Shown here: in pieces, positions 13,537 through 21,471 of the stretch | Layout: the number at the start of each line of letters is the position of its first letter | Position numbering within the stretch: the stretch's first letter is position 1 | Assembly (NCBI GenBank): GCA_051881815.1 | Contig: JBJEQP010000030.1 | Location: 1 to 21,471, forward strand | From: UMGS363 sp051881815 | GTDB lineage: Bacteria > Bacillota > Clostridia > Oscillospirales > Ruminococcaceae | Length of the DNA: 21,471 nt | Direction: 5' to 3' | Notes under the pieces: model-generated | Databases searched by the model: none | What the model was told of the DNA's origin: nothing | What the model saw: the letters and a program-made list of their open reading frames with translations, nothing else | Position numbers and translations under genes: made by a program

Positions 13537-13964
13537 TGGCAGACAGCATCATTTCGGGAATAAAGGAATACATCAACGGCTGCGAGGCGCTTTCCGGCTT
13601 CAAGGTTGGGAAGCGTTTCATTGACTGGACAGACGATTCACCCGATAATTTTGGCATCATGCCCGACGGTGAAAAAACTGTCAGAAAGTTTATCACGGGC
13701 GGCGGAAAGATGCAGTACAATTTCACGCTGTACATCAAGCGGCTTTCCACAGACGATGCGGTTCGGCTTAAAAACGCAGAACTGCTTGAAAAGGTTCAGC
13801 GTTGGTGCGAGAAAAACAACCTTGAAAATGTATTTCCGCAGCTGCCAAGCGGCTGCACGCCTACCAAGATAACCGTAGAAAACGCTATGCTCATCGAGCA
13901 GGGCAAAAATAACAACACATATCAGATACAGTTTACATTGCTGTACATCAAAGGAGGAAATTAA
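13536..13964 (+). CDS. Tail terminator-type minor protein
   Basis: 142 residues; the ATG overlaps the upstream stop (TAATG) after AGGAGG. MADSIISGIKEYINGCEALS, then VRKFITGGGKMQYNFTLYIK and a closing beta strand NTYQIQFTLLYIKGGN fit the tail-terminator family that caps the tail tube; members between the minor capsid and tail tube genes are often mislabelled in databases. The helix-strand layout and position are the evidence. The tail tube gene begins at the next base. Confidence 0.7.
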   Translation: MADSIISGIKEYINGCEALSGFKVGKRFIDWTDDSPDNFGIMPDGEKTVRKFITGGGKMQYNFTLYIKRLSTDDAVRLKNAELLEKVQRWCEKNNLENVFPQLPSGCTPTKITVENAMLIEQGKNNNTYQIQFTLLYIKGGN

Positions 13965-14501
13965 ATGAGCTTATACAAAGCACCCGAAAAAATTAACATC
14001 GAAGCAACCGCACAGAGAACCGATATTCTTCACTTTATGGACGTATCGCCGAAGGATACTGCTGCAGGCAGCGAAGTATATCAGCAGCTTGGCTCAGGTT
14101 TTACGGCTGTAACGGAATCACCTTCCGCACAGACTAAGGAAAGAAAGTTCATCAACGAGAAGTCAAGCCGTAAGAATATTACAAGCTATGCACCGTCATT
14201 CTCGTTTGAAACGCTTCTTATGTTCAACAATCCTGCTGTACGCACGATCTACGACATTTACAAGCAGCGTAAAACCGGCACAGATGCAGTTGTAACGATG
14301 GTTACGGTCGATGCGTTTGAACCCGTAAATAACGGATATTATCCTGCATACAAGGGCAAATATGCCGTTGAAGTATCGTCCTGCGATGATGATGACGATA
14401 TGATCATCAAGGGCAACCTTAACGGTCAGGGCGATGAAAAAATCGGTTGGTTTAATCCTACCGAAGGCACATGGTCGGATACAGACCCGACATCGCTCTA
14501 A
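13965..14501 (+). CDS. Major tail tube protein
   Basis: 178 residues with AGGAGG (13951-13956) before ATG 13965. The N-terminal half holds YQQLGSGFTAVTESPSAQTK and ERKFINEKSS followed by SYAPSFSFETLL, the recognised opening of tail tube proteins in Clostridia siphophages. The central and C-terminal parts are beta-rich (KYAVEVSSCDDDDDMIIKGN; LNGQGDEKIGWFNPTEG). It polymerises into the non-contractile tube. No sheath gene is present between here and the chaperones, which points to a siphovirus tail. Confidence 0.85.
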   Translation: MSLYKAPEKINIEATAQRTDILHFMDVSPKDTAAGSEVYQQLGSGFTAVTESPSAQTKERKFINEKSSRKNITSYAPSFSFETLLMFNNPAVRTIYDIYKQRKTGTDAVVTMVTVDAFEPVNNGYYPAYKGKYAVEVSSCDDDDDMIIKGNLNGQGDEKIGWFNPTEGTWSDTDPTSL

Positions 14502-14517
14502 ACGGAGGTAAAAAATC

Positions 14518-14913
14518 ATGAAATCCAACACTAACAATATTACAATGAAAAACGGAGTCGTGAAATCGGGCGAATTTACTTATTGCCGCACTCCGAGGGT
14601 GCTTAAGGCTTATGGCAGCGAGTACACAATTCCCGTGAGAACGGTCGAATTCGAGGAGAAACTGAAGCAGGCTGTTAATACCATTTCGGAAACAGCTGCC
14701 GCTTCAACTTCTGATGCAGTTTTAGCTATCCGTGAGGGAATTGCACTTTTCATCGGCGAGGACGAAGTGGAGCGTATCTTCTCGAAAGATAAGCTCATGG
14801 AGCTTGATGTGGACGAAATTCTCTCGTTCTGGCAGGCGCTTAATTTTGAGTTTAATGCAGTGCAGAACGAGCTGCTTGCCAAGTACAGACCTGCTCCGAA
14901 TATCAGAAAATGA
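14518..14913 (+). CDS. Tail assembly chaperone (first of pair)
   Basis: 131 residues with CGGAGG (14502-14507) ahead of ATG 14518. Residues 1-50 are polar, then a helical region (LKQAVNTISETAAASTSDAV; FSKDKLMELDVDEILSFWQA) with a final LNFEFNAVQNELLAKY helix. Together with the following gene it fits the two-gene chaperone set (G and GT in lambda) that coats the tape measure during tail assembly. Here the second protein begins at an ATGA overlap; I see no obvious slippery heptamer to make a frameshift fusion. Confidence 0.7.
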   Translation: MKSNTNNITMKNGVVKSGEFTYCRTPRVLKAYGSEYTIPVRTVEFEEKLKQAVNTISETAAASTSDAVLAIREGIALFIGEDEVERIFSKDKLMELDVDEILSFWQALNFEFNAVQNELLAKYRPAPNIRK

Positions 14914-15488
14914 GCCTTTTTGACGAAGAACTCCCTATGGAATACGAATATGACGGCGTGACCTATGAAATGCACACGGATTTTCGGGAATGGATTCGGT
15001 TTGAACTATTAATGACAGACCCCGACATTCTTCCTCGTGAAAAGCCGCTGCTCTTGGCACGCCTCATATTCCCTATTATTCCGCCCGATCCGCAGCTGAG
15101 CGACTTTATCATCTGGTTTTATTCCTGCGGACGCAGACCCAACAAGGTCAAATCCAAGAAAACCGCCGCAAGAAACAAAAATGCCGCCGTCTACTCGTTT
15201 GAGTATGACGACGGCTATATTTATGCGGCTTTTTTGGAGCAGTACGGAATTGACCTTACAACGGTAGAATATCTCCATTGGTGGAAGTTCAAGGCTCTTT
15301 TCAAGTCGCTGCACGACTGCAAGATCTGCTCCATTATGGGGTATCGTTCAGAAGAGGTTAACAGCAAGATGTCTGAAAGCCGCAAGGCGCAGATCAATGA
15401 GCTTAAACAGCTTTATGCTTTGCCGAAATCCTTATTGGAACAGCAGAAAATTGCGGAGGCGAAAAGGTTGATGGAGCAGTATAGATAG
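14910..15488 (+). CDS. Gp15-like tail assembly protein (second chaperone)
   Basis: 192 residues starting within an ATGA overlap. The N-terminus (LPMEYEYDGVTYEMHTDFRE, WIRFELLMTD) and the tryptophan-rich end (YGIDLTTVEYLHWWKFKALF, SLHDCKICSIMGYRS) are the signature of bacteriophage Gp15 proteins, in which 'Y-ID------LHWW-F--L---L' is highly conserved. The role is by analogy a second tail chaperone working with the upstream protein and the tape measure. The C-terminal 40 residues form a charged helix. It is followed by a strong terminator rather than directly by the tape measure, because the moron is inserted here. Confidence 0.87.
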   Translation: MSLFDEELPMEYEYDGVTYEMHTDFREWIRFELLMTDPDILPREKPLLLARLIFPIIPPDPQLSDFIIWFYSCGRRPNKVKSKKTAARNKNAAVYSFEYDDGYIYAAFLEQYGIDLTTVEYLHWWKFKALFKSLHDCKICSIMGYRSEEVNSKMSESRKAQINELKQLYALPKSLLEQQKIAEAKRLMEQYR

Positions 15489-15491
15489 TAA

Positions 15492-15528
15492 AATCCCCAC
15501 TTCCGGGTGGAGGTGGGGATTAATTTTA
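15492..15528. terminator. Strong bidirectional terminator between tail chaperone and lipoprotein
   Basis: AATCCCCACTTCC (15492-15504) pairs with GGAGGTGGGGATT (15509-15521), 13 pairs with one T-G, and a GGGT loop. On the + strand TTTT (15524-15527) follows; on the - strand TTTT (opposite 15490-15493) follows. It serves convergent genes: the Gp15-like gene ending at 15488 (+) and the lipoprotein ending at 15526 (-). It lies inside the last codons of the lipoprotein frame region and inside the tail operon. Confidence 0.82.
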
Positions 15529-16035
15529 TGTTGTGACTTCTGATATATGATCGGAGCGTATAACATAAGCCTGTAACTTAACATTTCCGTCTTCCAGCTT
15601 TTCCATTGTAAGAAAATTATTGCTCCATTCGCAGTGGTAGTTAAAATTGTCTGCGTCTTCTTGGACTATCTTAGGCTTACCAAGTATGGAGATCAATTTT
15701 TCTTTGATGGTATTATATTCAATTAGGTACGATCCGTTGTCTACATATTGGTTTTGATATGTAGCATAGGCACTCATTACTCCAGCTTCATCGATGTATA
15801 TGGAAACATAAGCGTTATCTACTCCAAAATATGCTTTGTTTTTGTATCCGATTAAACCGACATTACTTCCTTCAAAGTCGGTCATTGGCATCTCATAATC
15901 GGGCTCTCCCAATACTTGCTCAACCTCTATGGTACTCATTCCTAAATCTATAGGTTCAAAGGTATATGGCTGTATTTTCTTGCAAGCTGTGAGCAATATT
16001 ACAGCTGACATTATTGTTAGAATTATCTTTTTCAT
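15526..16035 (-). CDS. Phage-carried lipoprotein (moron, BamE-like fold candidate)
   Basis: 169 residues on the opposite strand. Residues 1-17 are a signal peptide (MKKIILTIMSAVILL) with lipobox LTAC (15-18), so it should be lipidated at Cys18 and exposed outside the membrane. Residues 31-46 (LGMSTIEVEQVLGEPDYE) are of the BamE/SmpA-type 'G-ST--EV---LG-P' motif, repeated weakly at KLISILGKPKIV. AAAGGGG (16041-16049) is the ribosome site and a near-consensus promoter lies upstream. The gene is AT-rich compared with its neighbours, is oriented against the operon and has its own promoter and terminator: the classic form of a lysogenic-conversion gene. Function unknown; a surface change such as exclusion of other phages is possible. 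Confidence 0.85.
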   Translation of the reverse strand: MKKIILTIMSAVILLTACKKIQPYTFEPIDLGMSTIEVEQVLGEPDYEMPMTDFEGSNVGLIGYKNKAYFGVDNAYVSIYIDEAGVMSAYATYQNQYVDNGSYLIEYNTIKEKLISILGKPKIVQEDADNFNYHCEWSNNFLTMEKLEDGNVKLQAYVIRSDHISEVTT

Positions 16036-16066
16036 TGGAATTCCCCTTTATGTATAGTATATCTTT

Positions 16067-16095
16067 ATTATACACCTTAACAGAATTTTTGTAAA
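16067..16095 (-). promoter_or_regulatory. Sigma-70-type promoter of the lipoprotein gene
   Basis: Read on the - strand: TTTACA (16095-16090), 17-base spacer, TATAAT (16072-16067). The -10 is perfect and the -35 differs by one base from TTGACA. The transcript would start near 16060, about 25 bases before the lipoprotein ATG. A promoter this close to consensus should be active in the lysogen without phage factors. Confidence 0.82.
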
Positions 16096-16122
16096 TACCA
16101 TTTTTGAAACGAGGTGATAACA

Positions 16123-19100
16123 TTGGCAGACGGCAAATTATTATTTGAAACCGGGATAGATAACAGCGGCTTTAACAGCGGAATAAGCAATTTATCCATA
16201 ATTGCTGATAATGCAATAGCAAGCATAGCCACAAATATTGTTTCGTCGATTTCTTCTGCGGTCGCTCAGATACCTGCTCAAATGGTTGATGTTGGTTCGG
16301 GCTTTGAAGCGTCCATGTCGCAGGTCGCAGCTACTATGGGTATAACCTCGGCGGCTGCAGAATTTGAAACGCTTTCCAACGCCGCCAAAGAAATGGGTGA
16401 AACGACAAAATTCTCCGCATCGCAAGCCGGTGAAGCTCTTAATTACCTTGCGCTGGCAGGGTATGATGCAGAAAAGGCTGTAAATGCGCTCCCGACCGTA
16501 CTTAATGTTGCGGCTGCCGGAGGTATGGAACTGGCTGCTGCATCGGATATGATAACCGATGCAATGTCGGCGTTGGGGCTTGAAACCTCTCAAATGGCTG
16601 ATTTTGCAGACAAATTAGCTGTAACATCACAGAAAAGCAACACAAGCGTTGAACAGCTTGGAAGTGCAATACTTACTGTCGGCGGTACCGCAAAGCAGCT
16701 TGCCGGTGGTGTAACGGAAATGAATACAGCACTCGGTCTGCTTGCCGATAACGGTATCAAGGGTGCAGAGGGCGGTACGGCTCTTAGAAATATTATCTTG
16801 TCGCTTACTGCTCCTACCAATACCGCAGCCGAGGCAATAGATGCGCTCGGCTTGCAGGTTTATGATGCACAAGGTAAAATGCGAAGCTTGCAGGATATTG
16901 TTGCAGACTTTAATGACATCCTTAACAACATGGAAACGGATGCAGAACGAAATCAGGCACTAAATGATGTATTTAACAAAGTAGACCTTAAATCCGTTAA
17001 CGCTTTGCTTGGAACGTCTGCGGAACGCTGGGACGAACTGAGCGGATATATTGACAGCTGCTCGGGTGCAGCCGCAGATATGGCAGCTACTATGGACGAC
17101 AACCTCAAAGGCGACTTGACTATTATGCAATCCGCTCTTGAAGGTTTGGGCATTGCGGCTTATGAGAAATTTCAAACACCGATGCGCACGGCGGTTCAGA
17201 GCGTTACGGAAGATGTGGGAACTCTTACGGAAAGTCTTACTGACGGAAAATTATCTGATAGTTTTGATAAAATATCCGAAGGCTTTGGAAATTTGGCTGA
17301 GACTGGTTCTGAAATTCTTTCTAACAATATAATTCCTGCCGCCATTAATGGGCTTGGAACAATTATTGAATATGGAAACGAAATAATAAGTGTTACAGCA
17401 GGAATAGGAGCTGCCATTGTAGCGATAAATATCACTCCATTTATTGTTAAATTTATAGCCGGCATTCAAACCGCAAACCTGCAGCTTGCTTTATTAGCTG
17501 CACAGTCAGGCACAGCTGCTATATCGCAAACTGCACTTGCAGGCGGACTTACCGCAACCGAAGTGGCAGTCGGCGTTTTCACCGGAAAGATAACTCTTGC
17601 GACAGCAGCGCAAGCGGCATTTAATGCTGTGCTTAATCTTAACCCGGTCGTACTTGTTGCAACCGGCATTGCTGCTCTCACAGCTGCTATCGTTTACTGT
17701 GCTACAGAAACAAAAAGAGCAACAACAGCTACAAACGAATACGCTGATGCAATGTCAAAGGTGCAGGAAAACAGCCAAAGCTATATTAATGATTCGGAAA
17801 CCGAAATAGCTCTACTCAAAAGAAAAGTCGACAGATATGAAGAACTCCGTTCGAATCTTGATAACCTAAATTCAAATGAAATGGCAGAATTCCTTGACCT
17901 TGCAGATGAGCTTCAGAATAAGCTTCCAGAGGGTACAGAGTTAATTGATGAACAGACTGGCGCATATAAAAGTCTTGCAGGCAGCATTGATTCTGTAATA
18001 GAAAAAATGCGAATTCAAGCTGTGCTTAATTCAAAGCAGGATGCTTATGATTTGGCTGTGACTCAAAATTACGATATAGATGATAAGCTGGACAAATTGG
18101 ACGAGTTGCTTAACAACAGAAATGACGTAGATCCAGGTGGAGACTATTCAAATCTATCTGATGAAGGTTTTCGCAACAAATTATCCGAAAAAATGTACGG
18201 CATATCTTATGATGAACTGCAGCGTACCAAAGAATATAACGATTCAATAATCAGCGAATACGAGGACATTTACAGAAGTCAGTATGAAGCTGCTACCGGC
18301 GCCAAATTCTCGTATTTAGCCGACTACTACAGTAAACAAGGCAAACAAGCATACAACGCAATGAGCAAAGCAACCGAAGAGCTGCAGCTTTCGCAGGAAG
18401 AAATGACAGAAAAGCTGAAAGAAGGCTGGAAGCAGGCTGAACACGATTATGCTATCGGCGTTATCGGCTCGGATGAAGCACTCATTGCCGAAAAACAGCG
18501 TATATGGAACGAGTACGGCGATGAAAGCTGTACCGATCATTGGCAGTATTACGAAAACCTTATCAAGCTGCAGGACGATTATGCGGACGATGCGAAAAAA
18601 GCAGAGGAAAAGGCGGCAAGAGAGCGTGAGGACGCTGTCAAGGCTGAATGGAAGGCTATTGAACATCAGAACAGCATCGGTCTGCTCTCCGATGAGGACG
18701 CATACAAGAAAAAGCTTGAATTCATTCAGAAGTATTGTCCAGAGTATTCGGACGAATGGTACGACTATTACCGGGATGTTTACGACTATCAGCAGGCATA
18801 CGCCGACAAGCAGCTTGACGAGCTGAAAGACAGCATGGAGGATCAGATCGACGTTGTAAAAGACGGTTTGAAGGATATTTTAAGCGAATACAAATCCGCT
18901 TACAAGGACATTCAGAGCAACATCGACAGCTTCAAAAACAAGCTGCTTTCCCTTGGTGATGCGTTCTCGGTGATTGAGAACAAGGACGGCTCCAAGACCT
19001 TGAAGGTAAACAACCTTACCGAGCAGATGGAAGAAATGCGCAAGTACACGGAGTACGTCAAGAAGCTTAAATCGGAGGGTGCTTCTCAGAGCTTGATCGA

Positions 19101-19776
19101 AGAGCTGACCTCTATGGACGCAGCTGACGGTATGGAGTTTGCAAAGCGGCTTGCGAATATGTCCGATGCGGACTTTGCGCAGATCAACGACTACTACAAG
19201 CAACGTGACGAGCTGGCGCAGGAGCTTGCGGAAGATCTGTATTCTTCCGATGTTTCAAAGCTTAACGAAAACCTTGTGAACGATATTGTGGAGCAGTTTG
19301 ATCTACTCCCCGAAGAAATTCAGGCTATCGGTGCAGAATCCGTGAACGCCTTTATCGAAGGTCTTGGAGCTGGTGATCTTTCCGAGCAGGTCGAGAGCTT
19401 TATCGGCAATTTCGGAACAGAGCTTGACAACGGTTTAGATACCATGTTCGAGGACTGGGACGAAAAGATCTCCGAGAGCATCGGCGACAGCATCTATGAA
19501 GCAGGAAAGACTTCGGGCGAGGATTTCGTCAACGGTTTTAACGAGGCTCTTTCGGAGCTTGAAGCTGCTGTCACGGCGGAGCAGGCAAAGATAACCGCCG
19601 AATACTCGGGCGAAACGAAGCTCACCAACGAAAGAACGGATCTCGGAACAGCCGACGGCAATCAGAAGCTTGTCATTGAAAACAAGAGCCAAATAACTCT
19701 TGAAGTTGACGGAAAGCAGCTTGCGGAAACCGTTGAAGAACATCAGAACACTATCGACAGAGGGAAGGGAAAGTAA
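16123..19776 (+). CDS. Tail tape measure protein
   Basis: About 1217 residues from TTG 16123, which has GAGGTG (16111-16116) six bases ahead; the N-terminus MADGKLLFETGIDNSGFNSG is the usual opening of Firmicute tape measures. Residues ~60-280 contain the conserved tape-measure core (AATMGITSAAAEFETLSNAA; EMGETTKFSASQAGEALNYL; LPTVLNVAAAGGMELAAASD). Two hydrophobic blocks follow (about 420-460 and 505-527: VVLVATGIAALTAAIVYCA), likely inserted in the membrane at infection. Residues ~560-1050 are long coiled coil. It sets tail length and is threaded by the chaperones encoded upstream. No lytic (peptidase or lysozyme) domain is visible. By the usual scaling it suggests a siphovirus tail of roughly 180 nm. 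Confidence 0.92.
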   Translation: MADGKLLFETGIDNSGFNSGISNLSIIADNAIASIATNIVSSISSAVAQIPAQMVDVGSGFEASMSQVAATMGITSAAAEFETLSNAAKEMGETTKFSASQAGEALNYLALAGYDAEKAVNALPTVLNVAAAGGMELAAASDMITDAMSALGLETSQMADFADKLAVTSQKSNTSVEQLGSAILTVGGTAKQLAGGVTEMNTALGLLADNGIKGAEGGTALRNIILSLTAPTNTAAEAIDALGLQVYDAQGKMRSLQDIVADFNDILNNMETDAERNQALNDVFNKVDLKSVNALLGTSAERWDELSGYIDSCSGAAADMAATMDDNLKGDLTIMQSALEGLGIAAYEKFQTPMRTAVQSVTEDVGTLTESLTDGKLSDSFDKISEGFGNLAETGSEILSNNIIPAAINGLGTIIEYGNEIISVTAGIGAAIVAINITPFIVKFIAGIQTANLQLALLAAQSGTAAISQTALAGGLTATEVAVGVFTGKITLATAAQAAFNAVLNLNPVVLVATGIAALTAAIVYCATETKRATTATNEYADAMSKVQENSQSYINDSETEIALLKRKVDRYEELRSNLDNLNSNEMAEFLDLADELQNKLPEGTELIDEQTGAYKSLAGSIDSVIEKMRIQAVLNSKQDAYDLAVTQNYDIDDKLDKLDELLNNRNDVDPGGDYSNLSDEGFRNKLSEKMYGISYDELQRTKEYNDSIISEYEDIYRSQYEAATGAKFSYLADYYSKQGKQAYNAMSKATEELQLSQEEMTEKLKEGWKQAEHDYAIGVIGSDEALIAEKQRIWNEYGDESCTDHWQYYENLIKLQDDYADDAKKAEEKAAREREDAVKAEWKAIEHQNSIGLLSDEDAYKKKLEFIQKYCPEYSDEWYDYYRDVYDYQQAYADKQLDELKDSMEDQIDVVKDGLKDILSEYKSAYKDIQSNIDSFKNKLLSLGDAFSVIENKDGSKTLKVNNLTEQMEEMRKYTEYVKKLKSEGASQSLIEELTSMDAADGMEFAKRLANMSDADFAQINDYYKQRDELAQELAEDLYSSDVSKLNENLVNDIVEQFDLLPEEIQAIGAESVNAFIEGLGAGDLSEQVESFIGNFGTELDNGLDTMFEDWDEKISESIGDSIYEAGKTSGEDFVNGFNEALSELEAAVTAEQAKITAEYSGETKLTNERTDLGTADGNQKLVIENKSQITLEVDGKQLAETVEEHQNTIDRGKGK

Positions 19777-20175
19777 ATGGTAAAAACAGTCATAGGCGGA
19801 GTTGACGTCCAGAAGTGGATTGAGGAATACAAAATTGACATCTCTCCTGTTTACGGCGGAAACAGCTTTACGGACGTTAACGGCGAAGAGATGCAGGACT
19901 ATCTTGGGGATAAGATAACCCTGCGCCTGTCGCTCGGTGCTGTTCCTCATGAGCAGGCGGCACAGCTTGCGGACATACTCAACAAAGACAGCGTGGAAGT
20001 CGAATACACAACACCTGCGCCTGCTGTGAGCAAATTCAAAAAGACAGCTTACTCGGCGGTATGTTCGGACGCTGATCCCGATGAAACCGATTATGAAGTA
20101 ACTGACAGAATTGAGTGGGATATCAATGTTACGCTCGAATCTACCATAGCCGCATCGGGCGGCGACCGTCTTTAG
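19777..20175 (+). CDS. Short tail protein after the tape measure (distal-tail-type position)
   Basis: 132 residues beginning at the base after the tape measure stop, with GGGAAGGGAAAG upstream. It has beta-rich segments (GGVDVQKWIEEYKIDISPVY; GDKITLRLSLGAVPHEQAAQ; VEYTTPAPAVSKFKKTAYSA) and ends with WDINVTLESTIAASGGDRL. Its place between tape measure and hub is that of distal-tail proteins, but it is shorter than typical Dit and I recognise no family. Its stop codon TAG lies in the sequence CTT TAG C, and the +1 frame that follows runs straight into the hub gene, which raises the possibility of a frameshift fusion (see findings). Confidence 0.7.
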   Translation: MVKTVIGGVDVQKWIEEYKIDISPVYGGNSFTDVNGEEMQDYLGDKITLRLSLGAVPHEQAAQLADILNKDSVEVEYTTPAPAVSKFKKTAYSAVCSDADPDETDYEVTDRIEWDINVTLESTIAASGGDRL

Positions 20176-20221
20176 CTGGGAGCTGTACTTTGACACGCTG
20201 AAGGTTGACCACTTCGGGCGG

Positions 20222-21433
20222 ATGTCGATATCGCAGTCGGTTTCGGGGTACGGTACTTCGGGTGTTGTGACTGCGATGATGACATTCGTCACGTCAAGCT
20301 TCTATTCGGATATCGGGCAGAATTCAACGGTTAAGCTGAAATGCACGAATGCTTCAATTGAATCGCCCGATTTCTATGTAACAGGACGAAAGAACAGCGG
20401 CGGCATTACCGAATGGACTTGCTGTGATGTGGTTTCCAAGACGGACAGGCTTATCAATTTCTCGGACGGCGATTTCGATGAAAACGACAAGATCACGGTA
20501 TCGGATGCGCTTGATATTATACACGCTCAATGCGGTATCGGAGTAAATGCAAGCGGATTGTCGGAGATAATTAACAAGACCCTTGACAAGACCCAATGTG
20601 AAGACGGCTTGACTGTGCGTCGAGTTCTGGAGATCCTTTCGGAAGCGATGTGCGGTTACTGGATCGGAGTTGGCGGTCAGATCGTTTTCGTGAATTTCGG
20701 ACAGACGGTATTTTCGACGGTTCCGACTTCGTATAAGGCGATCGACTTTAACGGCACGGTCGATTATGCCGCTGTGATTTGTACGGATGATGACGCTGTT
20801 TACTCTGCAAATGCGAGCGGTTCGGGAAAAACTATGATCGTTTCGACCGACTTCGCTTCGCAGGAGCTTGCGGACAGTATTCTCGGTTCTATGGTCGGCG
20901 GAAACAACAATTACACCTACCGCTCGTGGTCTTGCGGAAAGGGCAAGACTGATGAATGGCTTTACCCGGGAGCGTATCACTTCGAGGACAAGCTTCTTAT
21001 CTGCAACAGCGTTTCAATGTCGGTTTCCGCTTCGGGACTGTTCTTCACGGCTTCGGCAAATGCAATTGACGAGGACGAGGTCGGTTACACCTCCGAGGTC
21101 AACCGTCAGCTCAAGCGAAAGCTTGAATTCGACAAGATAAACGGCAACATGGCTGTCACGGGAAAAGGCTTGTATTTCTTTGAAAATGGATACAAGAAGA
21201 TGACAGCCGAGGAGCAGAAGGATGCAAAATACAGCTTCAATGTTGAAAAGGGCATCACCGAATACAGCGGAGCTTTGGTATCAAAAGTAGTGCCGAGTTC
21301 TGCGATCTGGAATGCCGACAAGAGCGAAGCAGTCGTCAGCTATGACGGAAAGCGGTACAAATACACGATCGAGAAGGACGATGAAGGCAATGTGCTCTCA
21401 TTTAAAAAGTCGGAGGTAAAGACCTGCAAATAA
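20222..21433 (+). CDS. Baseplate hub / tail-associated protein
   Basis: 403 residues from ATG 20222. Segments SVSGYGTSGVVTAMMTFVTS, EWTCCDVVSKTDRLINFSDG, VSDALDIIHAQCGIGV and VRRVLEILSEAMCGYWIGVG, then QIVFVNFGQ, are of the kind found in hub-type tail proteins (gp27/late-control D-like fold, domains built round LysM-like helix-strand repeats). It probably forms the tail tip ring. The frame is open upstream to 20150 and encodes plausible coding residues (SWELYFDTLKVDHFGRMSIS) without any ATG, GTG or TTG; no good ribosome site precedes ATG 20222. The true start is therefore uncertain. The stop at 21433 is intact; no terminator is seen in the last 38 bases. Confidence 0.72.
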   Translation: MSISQSVSGYGTSGVVTAMMTFVTSSFYSDIGQNSTVKLKCTNASIESPDFYVTGRKNSGGITEWTCCDVVSKTDRLINFSDGDFDENDKITVSDALDIIHAQCGIGVNASGLSEIINKTLDKTQCEDGLTVRRVLEILSEAMCGYWIGVGGQIVFVNFGQTVFSTVPTSYKAIDFNGTVDYAAVICTDDDAVYSANASGSGKTMIVSTDFASQELADSILGSMVGGNNNYTYRSWSCGKGKTDEWLYPGAYHFEDKLLICNSVSMSVSASGLFFTASANAIDEDEVGYTSEVNRQLKRKLEFDKINGNMAVTGKGLYFFENGYKKMTAEEQKDAKYSFNVEKGITEYSGALVSKVVPSSAIWNADKSEAVVSYDGKRYKYTIEKDDEGNVLSFKKSEVKTCK

Positions 21434-21471
21434 AAGTCAAGCCCTAAAATGAAAAAACAGAAAAAATTTTT

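Noticed and set aside
14880..14913. Programmed -1 frameshift between the two tail chaperones
   Set aside because: No slippery heptamer of the X XXY YYZ type is seen at the end of the first gene; an ATGA overlap explains expression of the second.
19435..20292. 285-codon - strand frame over the tape-measure end
   Set aside because: Antisense shadow caused by codon bias of the + strand tail genes; composition is Arg/Cys/Phe-rich and not protein-like.
21434..21471. Terminator after the hub gene
   Set aside because: The last bases are A- and T-rich but show no stem; the operon very likely continues beyond the window.

Overview
The window is a phage or prophage segment that I would place in a low-to-mid GC Firmicute, most likely a gut clostridium of the Ruminococcus/Oscillospiraceae type. 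I infer the host from the strong GGAGG-type ribosome sites, the Firmicute-type structural families (Gp20-like scaffold, Gp15-like chaperone, Gp6-like portal, min_cap2 head protein) and the overall codon style. No flanking host gene, integrase, transposase, lysis gene or tRNA is visible, so integration cannot be judged.

Layout. (1) Bases 1-3230 are the end of an early/middle region with a Mu-like flavour: a small membrane protein, an AbrB-fold protein with a zinc-finger tail, an unknown protein in the position where Mu carries gam, a Mu gp16/GemA-like protein, two unknowns, and a Mor-family middle-gene activator. (2) A 15-bp terminator-like hairpin (3274-3319) follows mor. (3) Bases 3334-5023 hold a short Mu-like cassette (DUF2730-like membrane/coiled-coil protein, a Mu gp26-like winged-helix candidate, DUF3486/Mu gp27) that ends in a NusG paralogue resembling LoaP. 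(4) Bases 4998-5233 are a strongly foldable leader ending in an intrinsic terminator. (5) From 5263 to the end runs a siphovirus morphogenesis operon: small and large terminase, portal, MuF/min_cap2 head protein, scaffold, major capsid, connectors, tail tube, two tail-assembly chaperones, tape measure, a distal-tail type protein and a baseplate/hub protein.

Three things stand out. First, the MuF head protein carries a C-terminal metalloprotease domain with HEYGH plus a downstream EYF motif, the pattern of anthrax lethal factor. It is followed by an overlapping 70-residue AT-rich gene that could encode its immunity partner. Second, the late region contains several intrinsic terminators lying between genes that must be co-expressed, and it is preceded by a phage NusG paralogue and a structured leader. 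Together these look like a processive antitermination system. Third, a lipoprotein gene on the opposite strand, with a near-consensus promoter and its own terminator, sits inside the tail operon as a lysogenic-conversion 'moron'.

How it would work (inference): Mor switches on the middle/late promoter; the NusG-like protein made from the first late cassette loads at the leader RNA and lets polymerase pass the downstream terminators; capsid and tail are then built, with the lethal-factor-like domain carried in or on the head.
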